Below, in pieces: positions 26,342 to 40,500 of a DNA stretch of 64,000 nt. Under the pieces are notes generated by a model that did not search any database, had not been told where the DNA came from, and saw only the letters and a list, made by a program, of their open reading frames with translations. The first letter of the stretch is position 1. Every line of letters starts with the position of its first letter. A program made the translations under genes and the position numbers. The DNA lies in contig NC_088340.1 in the NCBI RefSeq assembly GCF_036884655.1, forward strand, positions 10,224,001 through 10,288,000, written 5' to 3'. The stretch is from Musa acuminata AAA Group. Taxonomy: Eukaryota > Streptophyta > Magnoliopsida > Zingiberales > Musaceae.

Positions 26342-29300
26342 TTAAAGCATCTGCCTGCCTCGTTGGTTAGGGAACTGATTACCACGTCTAAACCTCAACC
26401 CTATATCAGCATCTTGCTCACGATGAATTAAACCAGGATCAGCAGAGTTCAGTTCTTGGACATGAGGCCCACTCTCTGATTCACTTGTGATCTTCTCCCC
26501 ATAGTTATGCAACCTTCTGCCGACGAGATATCGGTCATCCCTAATGGAATTGTGGAGGTTGGTGAACCAAGCATTGAACCTCTTAGCACAGAAGCACACC
26601 AAGCTGAAGACGAGGCATCCCAGCCAAGCAAACCGGTAAACTGCAGAATTAACTATCAGTGGATAGCCAAAGACAGGGAAGACGCCTTTCGCAAACACAT
26701 AGGGAATGCAAAGTGCAGTCAGCAGCTTTGAGATGATCGGGATCATGATCTCGCGCAGCACCCACAGGCCCCTCAGCCGTGAGAACCCATCCTCTCTTAC
26801 TCTTTCAAACTTCCTCCGCCAGTTCTCATCCACTAGTGGTGCCATCTGATCTAAAATTACCTGTTACAACAGAAAGCTCAGTTCTCCTTGTAAGAATGCT
26901 AAAATGTCAGTGAAAATCAACAGCAGCAACAAAACCGTGAGTCCCAACTATTTGGGGTTTGCCGCCAATGAAAATCAATCATACAACAACAAAGCCATCG
27001 GTAAACGTCAATCATACGTATTCATAGGGGTGTCGACAAAAAAAATCAAGTAATCAAGCATCCTACAGATGAAACCCATGAAATTCAAACTCATCAAGTT
27101 AGCATGGAATGCATGTTCATAAGCAAGAAATGTAAGGTTTGGTTATACCAAGCGAGTCCAGATCTTCAGGAATATAAGACCTAAAGCCCAGTCCTGGTAC
27201 AAGAGAAAAACTGGGCTTTCATCCACAGGCACCCTCAGTGGCACAATCACTAAAAGCTCAAACAAGAGGCCAATAAGCACTGGGATGATAAATATCTGTA
27301 AAAAGAAAAGATAGCTAAGTAAATAAACATGAAAGGATGAGTCCACGTAGAAAGTGAATTAAAAGAAAAAAAAAAAAGCATTCATATCAGAATTACCCAC
27401 CCATATTGACAATAGGGCAGAGCTCTTCAATACAATTGCACACCACTTCCATATCTGCAATAGCAAAACAGGTACCCTATGGGTTCTGATATAATCAATA
27501 GAATACCTTGTTCCAGCTACAATGGTCCAGATGATGTAACACCCAATACTGAAAGCAAAGATATCTGAGAGTAGAAACATTACATGTCAGTTTCTACAAA
27601 AAGAAAGAACACTACTATATCTCCAAGGATACAGCAACATTACCATTGCACTTGAAACCATGAGTAATTGGAAGCCTAGGAATGGCATTAAAAAGTGAAC
27701 GCCCAAGGTAAACAGGAAGGATGATCATCGCAGAGTTGAAAATCAGAAGAGTCATCCATGCCAAGACCAGCAATAAAACAATACGAAGAACAAAACCATA
27801 CCTGCCAGAAGTTAAATAAACACCTGTCATATAATACTAAAATGATGCCTTCAAAGAAACCAGCTCCTCATCCGGCAGCTAATATTTATAGGTTGACATA
27901 GAAAAACATAAAAAAAAGGACAGAAATGACACATGGAAGACTGACAGGCCGAAGAATTTTTAAACATTGCAATGATAATGGTTTCATTTAATTACAAACT
28001 CTTCAACTGTAATATCTATATCATCGATTTTTTCGGAGAAAAAATATATCTAAATCATCAAAACAAAAAAAGATGAAGAAAAAAGGACCGCACAGGATTT
28101 TGAAATGATAGGCCACAGGACCACAAAAAGCCCACATCTGCAGAATGTGATAATGAGGTACTCTTTTACAAAAAAATAATCTAAAATCAATCTAAGAAAA
28201 CAAAACAAAACAAAGTAGAACAGTTTAGTTAGGACTGGGCAAAATCTGCATAGGAAGGGCCAAAACCAGATAGGAACCTGGTGAAACCCAATAAATACAG
28301 TCAGAATTATCCAGAACCGAGTAATTTGTTAGATGCAGGTAAGAATCAAGTCAGCTCTGACTACTACACTCCTATTTTTCAGTCAAATCTGGTTCACGCC
28401 AATAAAAAAAGAACCAGGGAAAACAGTAGGAAGGTTACGATGGAGAGGAGCATCTAAAATTGTGTGACCACCGGGCACTCTTTAAGACCTAAAGCAAAAC
28501 TTTACAATATTGCCATACAACCATCCGTGATTTATATACTAGAATGTTGAGCAATTGCAGAAAAAGAAAGAAAAAAAGAACGTAGCTGATAATATGATCG
28601 GAGTCGATATCGATTAAAGCTGGAGAGGTAAAGAAAGACCAATGAAATTGTAAACAATTAAATTAAATATGATGGCATTTAAATTAAGATATAGTCTTCA
28701 TGAAGTTCCTAACTTAATCTCCTCAAGAGTTCTCAAGTTAAATTTTGATGAGATTTTCAAGACATGCAGTAACCTCCAATTCCACTAGATTGACTTAGAG
28801 ATACATAAAAGCTAAAATCAACAAAGTAATAAAAAAATGCAACGAAAATCAGTTTTGTTGAAAACTATATTATTCTACAAAAAAGCAATTCATGCAGGTG
28901 GAGTGATCGTAATAAAATATTTAGTCAAAGCTCCAAGAACCAGAAGGTTATAAGCAATTCATGTCATAGAATATGTTGCAGTATACCATTCAATTGTAAC
29001 ATACCTATGCTGGTGCAAAGGGGCACCTAATGATCATTACATTTATATGCTGTTCAAGTGTCAAATGACTACACAAGCAAACAAAAGGACATCCATCAAA
29101 TCATGGTACATATCACAGAGACCATAGCTATTAAATGCATAAAAAAACCTAGAAAACGACTCGGATGAGGAACAACTAATAATCAGCAAAAAAATTTGAA
29201 CAAGGCCAACCACCCAGGAGAGTTCTTTTCAAGTATCAGACAGACAGACAACAAAAAATCATGCAGGTGGAGTGATCAGACCGTTTAGGTACTTACTCAG

Positions 29301-32300
29301 AATCTGCCTGATCATCTACATCAGATTCTTCAGCAGCATCAGCATCTCCAACAATCACCCGTCTACCCTGATGATCTTCACCAACGATTCTCGGTATCAA
29401 AGGCTGATCATTCCGACCAGCTCCACCTTGACGAACATTTTGTAATCTGTCCCGTCTTATCAGTTCTATGTTGCCAGCATCTTGAGTGCCAATTTCCTCT
29501 GGTGGTGGTAGCAAGTAATCAGTCAAACCAAGCGCCCAACCAACTGCCGTAAACCAATGCCGTAGAAGAGATTTGATCGTTGTCCGTAGCTTGAAATGTT
29601 CAATAGCAAATGGTATGCAAATTTGGAACAGTAGTACATCAGTAGGAATTTCAGTGAATGGGTCGAAGATGCTGCATATTGCAAATATTATGCTAGAGTA
29701 AGCAGTGGTTGACTCAGAATTGTGACTGTCAAATAAAACAACGACCAAATTTAAAAAGCTAGAAAATACGTACGTGATGTCAAAGGGGAACATGGTAGGT
29801 GCAAGGCGCATAGAAAGTTTGACGGGTAAAAATACAAGCATCACTATCAAACTGCCATAAACAGCAACAGACAGCAAAACACGTCGTGCATGTTTATGCA
29901 CTGGGTCATCAATAAGGTCACGAAATGGATTATAGTTTGGATCCGCTGGATCACGCAGAAAATATAGAACTCCATTACGCAACACCTACCAAGAGCAGCA
30001 ACGCAGAATGTTGAACAAATGTTGACTTAATTAATGTAGTTAAGCACAAAAAACAGCAAATTAACTATAGCTTACCCCTCTAAGAAGACTCACAAAAATG
30101 CTGATTTGAAGCATGTAAACAATACCAACAAGCCAGTGAATTGAGGAGCTAGTTAAGGGTGAGGCTGAAAAGAATTCTACTCTTTGAGCAATTGTTGTTC
30201 CCAGCATCCTCAAAGTGCATACATCAAGCCACCACCCACACATCAATGGGAAGACACCAAGTTCGATAACCAAAAGAAATGCAACCTTGATCATGGTCAT
30301 CAAATGTCTCATGCCTGCCAGGGACTGCCTAAGAAGAGAAGGAATTGCTTCTGCAATTGTAAGTATACTATAAAGCCTTCCAAATATCACCCGTTCACCT
30401 CTACTGTATCGAATCAAAGCAAGAAGCCCAAGATAAAAGATAACAAAGCAAAATATAAACATGTAGCCAACTGCAAGAGTAGTCACGTCGGATAGATGTG
30501 AGGAGCCAATCACTGTTCCCTTGAAAAGATCAGCTGAAATGGACCTGCCAACACTGTTGGATATATCATCTAGCTCGGTGGCATTCATTTTCTGTGATCC
30601 AGTGACCACCTCCATCATGTGCCCCAAGAGGCCTTCATTATTGCTTTCAGTCGACAACTTTGCAGCAGTCAATGTATTCTTCAATGTGCTGTTTGCCATA
30701 GACAGTACTGATAATGAGAGTGGCATTACTTTCCCCATCAGAGGGCTAGAAACTGATGAAAAGAACCATTTGACATAGTAGAGGACAACCCTCCCTAACG
30801 AAAAAGGAAGGAAAACGACAACACCCAGGAATATAGCATTACTTGCCAGTACCTGTCAAAGCATTAAGAAAAAAATTGCTGAAGTAGATTTCTATGGACC
30901 AACAATCCTTAGAAAAATGTATTGAGTATGTGATATAATCAGGATCCCAGAAAAAAAATCCAACGAAACTAACAAAGAAAAGTAGGGAATATTCAAATTA
31001 AGAAAGTACCTCTCTTTTTTCAAATTAAGCTTTGATCAGGTTGTAACACTAGTAAAAACTACATGAAAAACCAAGTACCCAAGAAAATAAATCACAAAAT
31101 ACACGGGTACCCAAGTACCCAACACTGTAAACCCATTTCAAGAAAAATGCATGCTACGTTATTTTATCAATTGTACATTGATAATCCACCATTTAAAATT
31201 AATCATCAGAAAACAAAATAAATCATCTAAATAATAACATAACTGCTACCTTTTTCAGTAAAAAAAATAAGTTTTCTCTTTTGTGTGTTTAGCATCAATC
31301 AGGCATGAATATATTAATACCAGTCTGTAAGCAAGAAGTTAAGATCCAGCTAAAAAATCCTGCAAATCTCACAAAAATGACTATCGATCATCACCAATGT
31401 GTATTGTTGATTATGCAATAGAATGGGATGATATATCTTAGATAAATTCAAGCAATCAGCATTTTAGAATATGCATCGTGCTATCATTAAGATTGAAGTC
31501 CACAAACAAACAAGGTTATTTCAACATTAAACAATTACATTACTAGCCGATCATTGTATAAAATTCTCCAAAAAGATAAATTTTAGAATTTCTGCCCAAA
31601 AAATGTCACAAAAATATCAGAATCCACCTGCCATCTATTAATAATGGTAAAAAGGTTCTTTAACGATTTCATTACTTCCTACTAATTCCAAACTCTATAT
31701 TGTGAAATGTTTTACCCTCTGTTTGTCAAATATTAATTTTACAACAAAAAGCTTCTTCCATCCATTCCACCATTGGATACTAATCCAAGTTCTAAAGAGT
31801 GGAGCAACGGTATTATCATCTTTTTTCTTATCCGTTGATATCCATAATAGTATTTCATCTATATTTTACCATTGTATTTTTCTCTTCCTCTCTTTTCTGT
31901 CATTTATTCCAAAATCCAAAAGAAATTAAACTCGTCATGATCTTGTCCTATGACAGATTCCCTATCATAATTTGAGTTGGGATCATTCTTGGATATGCTT
32001 TATAGGTGGAATTGCATATATGAACAAGGGAGAAGTTTTTTCTACTAAAGTAGTATCACCTAAGCTCATGTATCAAAGGAACTGGCAAACGGTACCTAAA
32101 CTTCCAAGGCGAAACCAACACAACATTGCTTAATGATCTTTATGCTAACTGATATCTACAATTACATGTGTTCGTAATGAATTAATAGTAAAATTAGTAA
32201 AAGTGAAAAAAATAGCACACTAACCGAAGGTAAGCATCTCAAAGATAAACATCATAAGCCTTTATAAGATGAATTCATACTAGCATATGTAGACATGTAC

Positions 32301-35300
32301 AGAAGATTCTTCAAAATATTGCAATCAGAATCATTCTGTGTACATAGAACCACAAAAATCTAAAACCAAAAGCCAAGCGGAACATGCAACGAGTTACACA
32401 TGCAAAAACATACAAATTTTGAAATTACAAGAAAAAAGAACATCTATACAGGACCACAAGAACTCCAGATGCCAAGTCTACAACTTGATGGCAAATAATA
32501 CTGATGACTTCCAGAATGACCGAAAGGGCACTTGGGATGATAAAAATGGTGTTGGTTCTCAGAACAGCTTTAGTTTAGACTTGATCTGTTTCATTATTGG
32601 ACTTAGCAAACACCATTTGGTTTTATCTAATTCCCAGGTTTAAGACAATTAAACATCACAAAATCACTTGTGGGTGCATGCCAATGAAAAGATATAAAAG
32701 AACTGTTATGATCCCTTGGAAATCCACCTATAACCCATCTGTCAGCCTACCCGTTCCCACCCACTGTTCCTCTTTAACAGGGCCATATTTTCCTCCATTA
32801 TACTACTCCAAAACAGCTCTAAAACCCCAGATGTCCTGACCTATAAGCCCTTAAAAAATCACACCAGCATCCAAGCCCTTGTTTATGACCAAAATATGTT
32901 ATTTTACATACTTTCAAATTCTAAAATACATAAGAACATACAACAATCCACCAAAAAATCATCAAATACCTAAACCCAAACCACGCAAGCGCTTATTTAC
33001 AACCAAAATCCATTATTATAAATACTTTCAAATTCTAAAATACATAACAACCTTCAACAATCCACCAAAAAATCATCAAATACCTAAACCCAAACCATCG
33101 AAATTTAGTCCTTGTGTGAGTATGATTTCAAGAAAAACTACGAATGAATCAGAGTTCAGAAGCACTTTCTTTACAACTATTTAAACTAGGTAGCCGCATT
33201 TATATAATATTCTCACATTGTTCAGACCTTGAGCATATCTGTTGCTAATAAGGACTGTTTTGATTTCTGTCTTAGAAACAAGAGACGTTTGGACACTGCA
33301 TTTATATTCATAGAACCATAATCATCATAAATAAATTATGTTGGGTCTATAAACTTATGTGACATGACTATGTTAATTTATCTTAATGGCTCACCAATTA
33401 TGTTTCTTAAGATAATCTCTTCAATAGCAGATTGTTAAGTGACTAAGTATATAAATTTGTAAGACAAATGACAAAAAGTCAAGAACAATAGAATGGAACA
33501 ATGTAAGCTACAAAGCAAGCACATGCACCATGCATGAAGCATGAAAATAAATAGATATCCACAGGAGCACACAGGTACAAGACCAAATGCAAGATAAAAG
33601 AAGCATTAGAACACCAAAAATCCAGCACACATCCAATCACCCAACCAAGAGAACAAAATGGCAGTAATCAACAGTAAAACCACAGGCAAATTTGCTAGAA
33701 TGCTCGAACATCACCAGTAGTCAGGCTGCTCTCATCCTCTCTACAACTGTTTAGTGGTCATGACACCTGATCCCAACAACCTGGTTACTCTGATTAGACT
33801 TGCATGTACACACTACAAACTTGTAAATCTAGAATCTTGTAAAAACCAAAGTACTATGACAACCAATAGGTTTCTCATCCAGTTTTAGTAGGTTGAGGAA
33901 AAAAATATCCACACTTAATTCCCACATATTCTACTAGATAAAACCTAAAATATTTCAATTCATCGAACAGTAGGAAAATTGGGGAAAAAAAATGTGGTGA
34001 ACTAAAAGAAAATTAATGACCTAAAACAAGTAGTGAGGATTTGGTTATAAAGCTCGCCCTATGCTCAAAAAGTTCACCAGCCACCCACAAACCAAGAATG
34101 TTCCCACGAGATGAAGTTTATAAATCCTATGCAAAACCACATTTAGAAAAAAAAGACCTAGGAGCATGAAAAGTTATGAATCTGAAAACAGGAGAAAGAG
34201 AAAGAGAGAGGAGAGAATGGTGGAGACAAGTTGAGAGAGAGAGAGAGAGAAGATCTTCTGGTACTTAGAACATCCAAATCATTCGTGGAATATCAGAACA
34301 AACACTAAAACTAGACAAAAAACTTAAAGAGGTGCACTTACCGTTATGGCATTTTCAACCAAATGGAATACAGGCCCTTGCATTCCAACAAGCTCATCAA
34401 ATGGCACATCTTCAGCACCATCAGCATCATCTAAACCATCAAACATCTGTTCAACATGGGCTTCAAGACGAGCAGCCTGCATTTCCAGCCGAGCAGCAAC
34501 ATTTTCTGCATTCCGTCTAATCATTTGACCAGCCCCAGCAATTCCTTGAGCTCCGCCTCCATCTTCAGCATTCCCATCACCAACAGGGATCCTATTAACA
34601 GGGCCAGGAAGCCTCCTGACAGCACGAGCACCATTCCTTTCCTGACCTTCATCATCCCTCTCAGCATCATGTCCTCCAAGTTCTCGTAAGTGTCTAAAAT
34701 AATCTCTTAAAGAGGTAGCTCCAAGAAATATAAACACAATGCCGGCCGAAAGTAGAAAACCATGCAAGCAATCGGTGAGTATTACGGGTACAGATATGTG
34801 ACTCAAAAACAGCCTCTGAGCTTCACCGAGACTCCTTACAAAGGAAAGGCGCCAAATCCAAAATGTAATGAAAGGTATCATAAGGAGCCAAACAGAAAGA
34901 ACAAAAGCAAGTCGAAGGAAGAATTGCAAAACATGGCATGCTTTCATTGCCATTCCAACCACAAATTCTTGAAAGGGAAGTCTTGAAGGAGCATTGTCAG
35001 CATAAACAGGGGAGAAGGAAAAAGTATGTTTACAGACCTGCAAGCATAACAAATTTCAGAAGTGCATTATTTACAAGGTTAAATTGAAAGAAAAACCATC
35101 AGAACCACACTACATTATAAAAGATGTACTGCCACCTAAATTCTACAGAACTAAAGCAATCAAGCAAATAATGTGACACAAGCCAAACATTCGTTTCTCA
35201 CTTTTAAACACACCAAATTTAACATGGTTGCAGCTGGACATTGAATTTTTTTTTTTTGTTCGCTAGTCATGGTATGACTTAAATGCAAAGCAGAGTAGCA

Positions 35301-37405
35301 GTCAAGAAGATATTGTAAAGTGACACGAAGTGAATGATGGAGGTGATTCTCCACAAGTTAATTCACAGAAATGGAATGATACTGGTTTTTTTTCTTTTTC
35401 CTCTTTGTTGTCGAGTTGCAAAGATCAGTTCATGAGTGAAGATGCTGGCTTCTTCAGATATGCTTAATAACAAGCAAGAATGGAGGTTTTTTGGACATAA
35501 TGCAAAACTTTACACCATAATCTTTTTTTTAATCTCAGCCAGCATTTTCTTGTGTTTGGCTGTGTTATCATCAGAAACAACAATTTACATAATTGCGCTT
35601 TGAAGATCAGGAATGAGTGTCACGAACTTTGTTTTTTCTTTTTTCTTTCATGATATGAGTTTGGTGCAAAACAGAATAGCAATCAAGTAAGTAATGTGAT
35701 ATTTATTTACAACAAGCCATAAATGCCAAATTCTTGGGTCAGCTGCATAAGTTTTTTTCTCGTCATTATGCTATGTTGAGAACAACCTAAATAACAGTAT
35801 ATGTCCAAGCATGCAGTTTAAACACTGGATCTCATGAAGGTCAGTGTGGTGTTCCCTCAACAAATAAGGATGGAAGATCAGGGAGATCCTTCACCGCTCA
35901 AATTTTTAAAAAATATTGAATGAAACTGTTTCAATTCTCTTTCTTTCTGGATTGCAGGAATCTGAAAGATGGCATCATTCTAAGAGATGCCGAATAATGG
36001 TGACTTTAACTTGGAAGAGTAGAAAGTTCTACATTACATTTGATGTTTATGATTTTTATAAAAACAGAAAGCATTTTCTTCTATTTTCGGTTGGAATATG
36101 ATTTTTATACCAATTCATTCTTTACCATTGCTTTAATTTACCAGTTCCTTTCTGAATCCTTCTTTTACAACTTCTGTCTGCCAGGAATCAACATGATACT
36201 TGGAATTCTTTCACGGGACATTTGGTATAAATCAAGCATATGGGAAAATTAACACCTATGTATTAGAGGATAGTGAATAATAAACACTTTCAAACAAGGA
36301 CGTTATACTATCACATCTAGTGAAGTGTGTGTCGGATGTGCTAACCGCTCGCATCATGATCATCCATACACAACAAAAAGAAGAAAAAGTGGGCATATAT
36401 ATTAAGTAATAAATGGGTTTCTTTGTAATTTAAATATGTGACAACAGATAATTAATCAGTTTTTAAAGAGAACTACCCAAATGTAGCATTAGGAATCCAA
36501 TTAGTGCTTGATCACCTGGAGCAAGGTGTAGATCATTCTACAACGATAACTGATAAACGTGGGTTGATGCCAAGTTGGGAACCAAGAAATGGCATACAAA
36601 TGGGATGATGACATGATGAATTCGATTACTGATCCCCATGGTTGTCTTTATCTCTATCTTGGTTCGCACGTTTCAGCAAGCAATTCATTGAACTCGGAGC
36701 GCAATCCTATTCACAAGAATGGGTCTCACAAAGTCCCGCGAAATGGTCTGGTCATTTCATCTCTGGGGAACTAGAAAGGACACGTGCCACTTAACTGACC
36801 TACACCATCGACCAAAAATGATTCAACACCGAGATCGCGCTAAATCAAGATGGGGCGATCAAACCCTAATTTCTCGACAAAGGACACAAGACAAGAAAAC
36901 CCTAGCACCGATAAGATCGTGGAATCAAGGCATCAAAGAGACCCTACCCCGGACTGGCAAGCGTCGCCGTGGCTATCTCGATCACGACCAAAACCGCGTC
37001 GAATCAAGAAGAGGCGACCAAACCCTAATTTCCCGCAAAGAACACAAAACAAGAAAACCCTAACACCTAAAAGATGGTGGAATCAAGACACCAAAGGGTC
37101 CCCACCTCGCACTGGCGAGCGTTGCTGTGGCTGAGCCACTGGAGGAGGCAGTCCTGGTGGACGAATTTGATGCTGCCGCTGCAGGCGCAGGGGTAACGAA
37201 GCGGGTTCTCGGCGTCCCCGGGGTTGCGGCAGATCCGGCACACGTCCCCCTCCTCGTCATCGTCGTCGTCGCCGTCGTACCTGGCCACGGAGGAGGCGCC
37301 CGTCGCCAGGGAAGGAGGTAGAGGAGGAGGTGGTGGAGGTGGAAGCAGAAGCCCGTCGACGGACGAGGAGGAGGAAGGGAAGCTGCGATCAGCGATCTCC
37401 TCCAT
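26342..37405 (-). CDS. SUD1: SUD1/DOA10-like RING-variant E3 ubiquitin ligase
   Basis: Multi-pass ER-membrane E3 ligase of the yeast Doa10/human MARCH6 family; in Arabidopsis SUD1 acts in ERAD-linked control of HMG-CoA reductase and cuticle lipids. Exons on the minus strand: 37106-37405, 34342-35037, 30076-30852, 29774-29985, 29297-29671, 27644-27801, 27401-27564, 27149-27295, 26342-26860; all phases agree and total 3,348 nt, 1,115 residues (Arabidopsis about 1,108). The RING-CH finger (CRIC, CAC, HQDC, CEVC) starts near residue 60 and its last Cys pair is split by intron 1. Many hydrophobic membrane segments follow. The C-terminal third is the conserved part (FIIPVLIGLLFELLVIVP, DESPVFLLYQDWALGLIF, SAVYRFAWLGC). 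The ATG at 37405 is used; a longer frame to 37444 would need a GTG. The cytosolic linker after exon 2 is acidic and predicted disordered. Confidence 0.95.
26925..27010 (+). repeat. Possible Au-SINE 3' fragment in SUD1 intron 8
   Basis: GTGAGTCCCAACTATTTGGGG followed by a GCC block, with an ACAACAACAAAGCC string nearby, resembles the conserved 3' end of plant Au SINEs. Only a fragment is visible; no Pol III A and B boxes were found next to it. Confidence 0.45.
30853..34341 (-). other. SUD1 intron 2
   Basis: This 3.5-kb AT-rich intron has no gene of its own. It contains a two-copy tandem repeat (32885-33100), GA-rich tracts near 34190-34250 and several A-rich stretches. Confidence 0.7.
32885..33100 (+). 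repeat. Two-copy 114-bp tandem repeat in SUD1 intron 2
   Basis: The blocks TACTTTCAAATTCTAAAATA and CAATCCACCAAAAAATCATC, ending in AAACCCAAACCA, occur twice with a period of 114 bp. Copies differ at few sites, implying a fairly recent duplication. Confidence 0.85.
36832..37134 (-). repeat. Tandem duplication of SUD1 exon 1 end and donor
   Basis: Two units of about 158 bp lie in tandem (about 36832-36990 and 36991-37134). Both contain AAACCCTAATTTC, a second AAACCCTA block and an AATCAAG(G/A)CA(T/C)CAAAG block. The gene-proximal unit overlaps the last 29 bases of exon 1 and the intron 1 donor. The intronic copy retains a decayed version of the exon end with a GTAGGG donor-like site. Confidence 0.75.
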
Positions 37406-37565
37406 CGGTGAAGCCGCTCCCCCTTCTTTCTCGCTCGATATCACCCTCTATCGCTTCCCTTTCCGCGATCCCTCTAGACCCGAGGCGCGATATCTATGAA
37501 GCGAAGGGGGAAGGGGCGAGGAAATTGAAAGAGAGAGAGAGAGAAAGAGAGAGAGAGAATAAATA
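37406..37565 (-). promoter_or_regulatory. SUD1 5' leader with TC/GA tract
   Basis: Immediately upstream of the SUD1 start codon the minus strand is pyrimidine-rich, with an interrupted (TC)n tract at 37529-37559. Such tracts are common in plant leaders and core promoters. No TATA box is evident. Confidence 0.45.
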
Positions 37566-37599
37566 TAAGAACGGAGCGAACTGGAAATGGCGTAGGGGT

Positions 37600-40500
37600 A
37601 AATGAGTAAATAAACAATTAGAAGTAGATGGAAATGAACCGCGTCGTTCTGTTACTTGTCGCAGCGTCGGTTTCTTGGTGCGTGTCACCTTCGGGAAGCC
37701 AGCCAACAGTATGCGCAGGAGATGTGGGCCGGCCCAATTAACAATTGGGTTTGAGTTGGATTGGGTTGGGTTTCCTTGAACCGGACCAGCAACATTTGAA
37801 CCCAACAGCTGGTCATTCCCCTAAATTTAAATTCAGTATATAAAAACCCTGCATATATGCCCATTAAATCATTTAAAAATTATTAACTTAATAGTAAAAA
37901 TGTAAGAAATATTATGCACATTTTATAGAACCCCAATATAGTAAATTGTAATCATAATTAGAAGTGATTAACCAAAGCTTAGTGGAAGGGACATGGCATG
38001 GAGTTAGATGAACATGCATGTTGTATTAAATTTGTGAGTGATAGATATGAACGAAAAGATCCTTAAGATGACTGATTAAAATGCAATGTAGCTAAAAATA
38101 ATTTTGTATTAGAGAAGTTTTGAACATCAGATTAAAAAAGACACAACAATTATGATGTGTTTCAGTATTAAAAGATTATTTATTCAGCATACATCAGTCA
38201 GTGTGTGCACCACAAGACCAATCAATCAATGCGCATACTCTGAACCCACAAAGAGGAATCTTTCATGTTGGGTGTCTGATGTGTGTCTGCACCAGCAGTG
38301 CTTTCCCTCAGCAATGCACTGCAGAGTGTTCTTAAGAAAGCAAACTCATTGACCGGAAGAGCTCACAAGCAACCCTCACACATGGAACCTCAGTTTGAAT
38401 AGTGCGAAGCCCAATGATGGTCAGAAGGGCAGGGAAAATGTGGGATGTCTCGAACTGATCAGTGATAATGACCAAAAGAGCTCACAAGCAACTCTGATAC
38501 ATGGAACCTCAGTTTGAATAGTGAGACGCTCAATAATGGTCAGAGTGGCAGGGGAAATGAGGGATGTCTCGAACTGATCAGTGATAACCTGTTGAGGCAT
38601 TCAGTGTCACCATCCACCATTGATCACTCTCTCTCTCTATCTTCAAAGCGATATGCCCCCCTTTATATGTGTCTTTTCAAGTGGTCCAGAGCTGCCACAA
38701 AAAGCAGCAATGAGTGTTCATGCAGCAGCAGCAGCAGAAACAATGGCAACAGCAGCAGATGGGGGAATCACATGCAGACCCCTTTCTGCTCTTCTCAGGC
38801 CCTCACTGTACCCTTTCTTTCCCACCAACCAAGCCAAAGAGAGAGAGAGAGAGACAGAGAGAGTCGAGTGCTATCACCGAGAGACCTCGAAGAAAAAACT
38901 GTCAAGGAAAGAGGAAGCGACCAAGAAGAAAGTGGTCAAATGGCCACGAGCTTTTGAGGTCGGATGCTGATGAGATGGGAGCAGCCTTTCTGTTCCTAGT
39001 AAAGAACTTGTTCGCTCCTGGCGCAGCAGAGGAGGAGGAAGAGAGGGAAGGGAAGGGAAGGGAAGCATGTGTCCAAAACGGGAGTAGGCTTTGAGGCCGG
39101 CCAAAGGAAGACGTAGCAAGCGAAGGAAGGGATTCCGTGGAGTGGCTACGCGACTCTTATCTTTTCTCGTCACCGCTGCCTTTGGCTCTTCCATGGCTCT
39201 CAAATTATTTGATTGGACTTGCTATGATTGATATGCATATTTCGGGCACTGCCTTTTCTTTCTTTGCGGTGGAAGTCTATAAGTATATTACACCTTACAA
39301 GGATGATTGAGACGTCGAAATGAAGTCTGTGGATGGGGAGATATATGATGTTTTCCCGTAGCCGAGCCACTGTTTAGTAGTGACATGAAGGTACTGACTT
39401 CTGCATGCACCAAACATTTCATATCATTGTAGATGAACTGATCTGGATATGTTTTATGTAGCAAAGCCTTACCCTTTTTGAGGGAGGGACTCCTGATCAA
39501 TCCACAAGGTGGAACAGCAAGGACATGGAACAGGAGATGTGCCATCATTGATGTTTTGGCCTTTCTGCCATTTTCTTAAATGTTGAACAGCTCTTCCCCT
39601 GCTCCACTTGGTGAAAAGCATCAGCCAACACAAGTGTTACACACAAACAAACACATTATTTCCATCACTCCAGGCATGGTGATTTAGCTCACAGAAATGC
39701 AATAATCATACCTCTCTCTCTCTCTCTCTCTCTGTTGTTCTTGCTTATTATTACTATAATTTTCTGAATTATTTTTTGAGATATTTATAACAAAGATCTC
39801 AACTATGTGTGGTTGTATCACAGAATGTTTGGATGTGAAAAAGGAGAGAAAATTTATTGTATACCAAAGTGCAGTAAAAGAAGCATTTATTGAATGCTTT
39901 CTTCGATAGGAATGAACTATTCATCTGGTACAGCCAGTACTAGAAGGAATTAATGACTGGAATGCATCACCTCTGTTTGCATTACCTTTGGGGCCAGCAT
40001 TGAAGTTCGAGGAAATTAGATACAGTATAGACTGGTAACACAACATAAGATGCCAGTTCCTTTGCATGCCAAATCGGAGACAACATTAGTACCAAAGGAG
40101 GGCTGGTTGTCTTGGTGAGATGGATAGCATGCATTTCTGCAATTCATCATGTGCAAATGAAATGATTTTAAGCAACAACAAGCAGGATTTATGTGCACTA
40201 TATATGTCTTTAGCTTGGCTAACATATTGGTGCTTCTTGTGTGCTAAATTGATCTTCATTTCTAAGGTGACAATCTTTATTAGCCATCAAATACAAACCC
40301 CATATATGTAGGTTTACAACACCATCATTCATCCTTCTCTGATCTCCGTTCTCCGGTTCTTCACTGCCACCGACCTTTACAGGCAAAGGTAAGAAGACAC
40401 AGAGAGCAAAGTGCAAAAACCAAACACCATTGAGCTTAGCAGCGTAGCAGCAGAGCCTTTCTTTGAACACAGGAGAGAACCACTTCAAATGAAAGCATCT

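Noticed and set aside
37406..37444. N-terminal extension of SUD1 starting at 37444
   Set aside because: The first codon there is GTG on the minus strand; the first ATG in frame is at 37405 and matches the usual N-terminus length of the family.
38514..39094. Overlapping open frames of 116-147 residues
   Set aside because: Composed of CAG, GA and GGGAA repeats; no start context, no family resemblance and no splice structure I could support.
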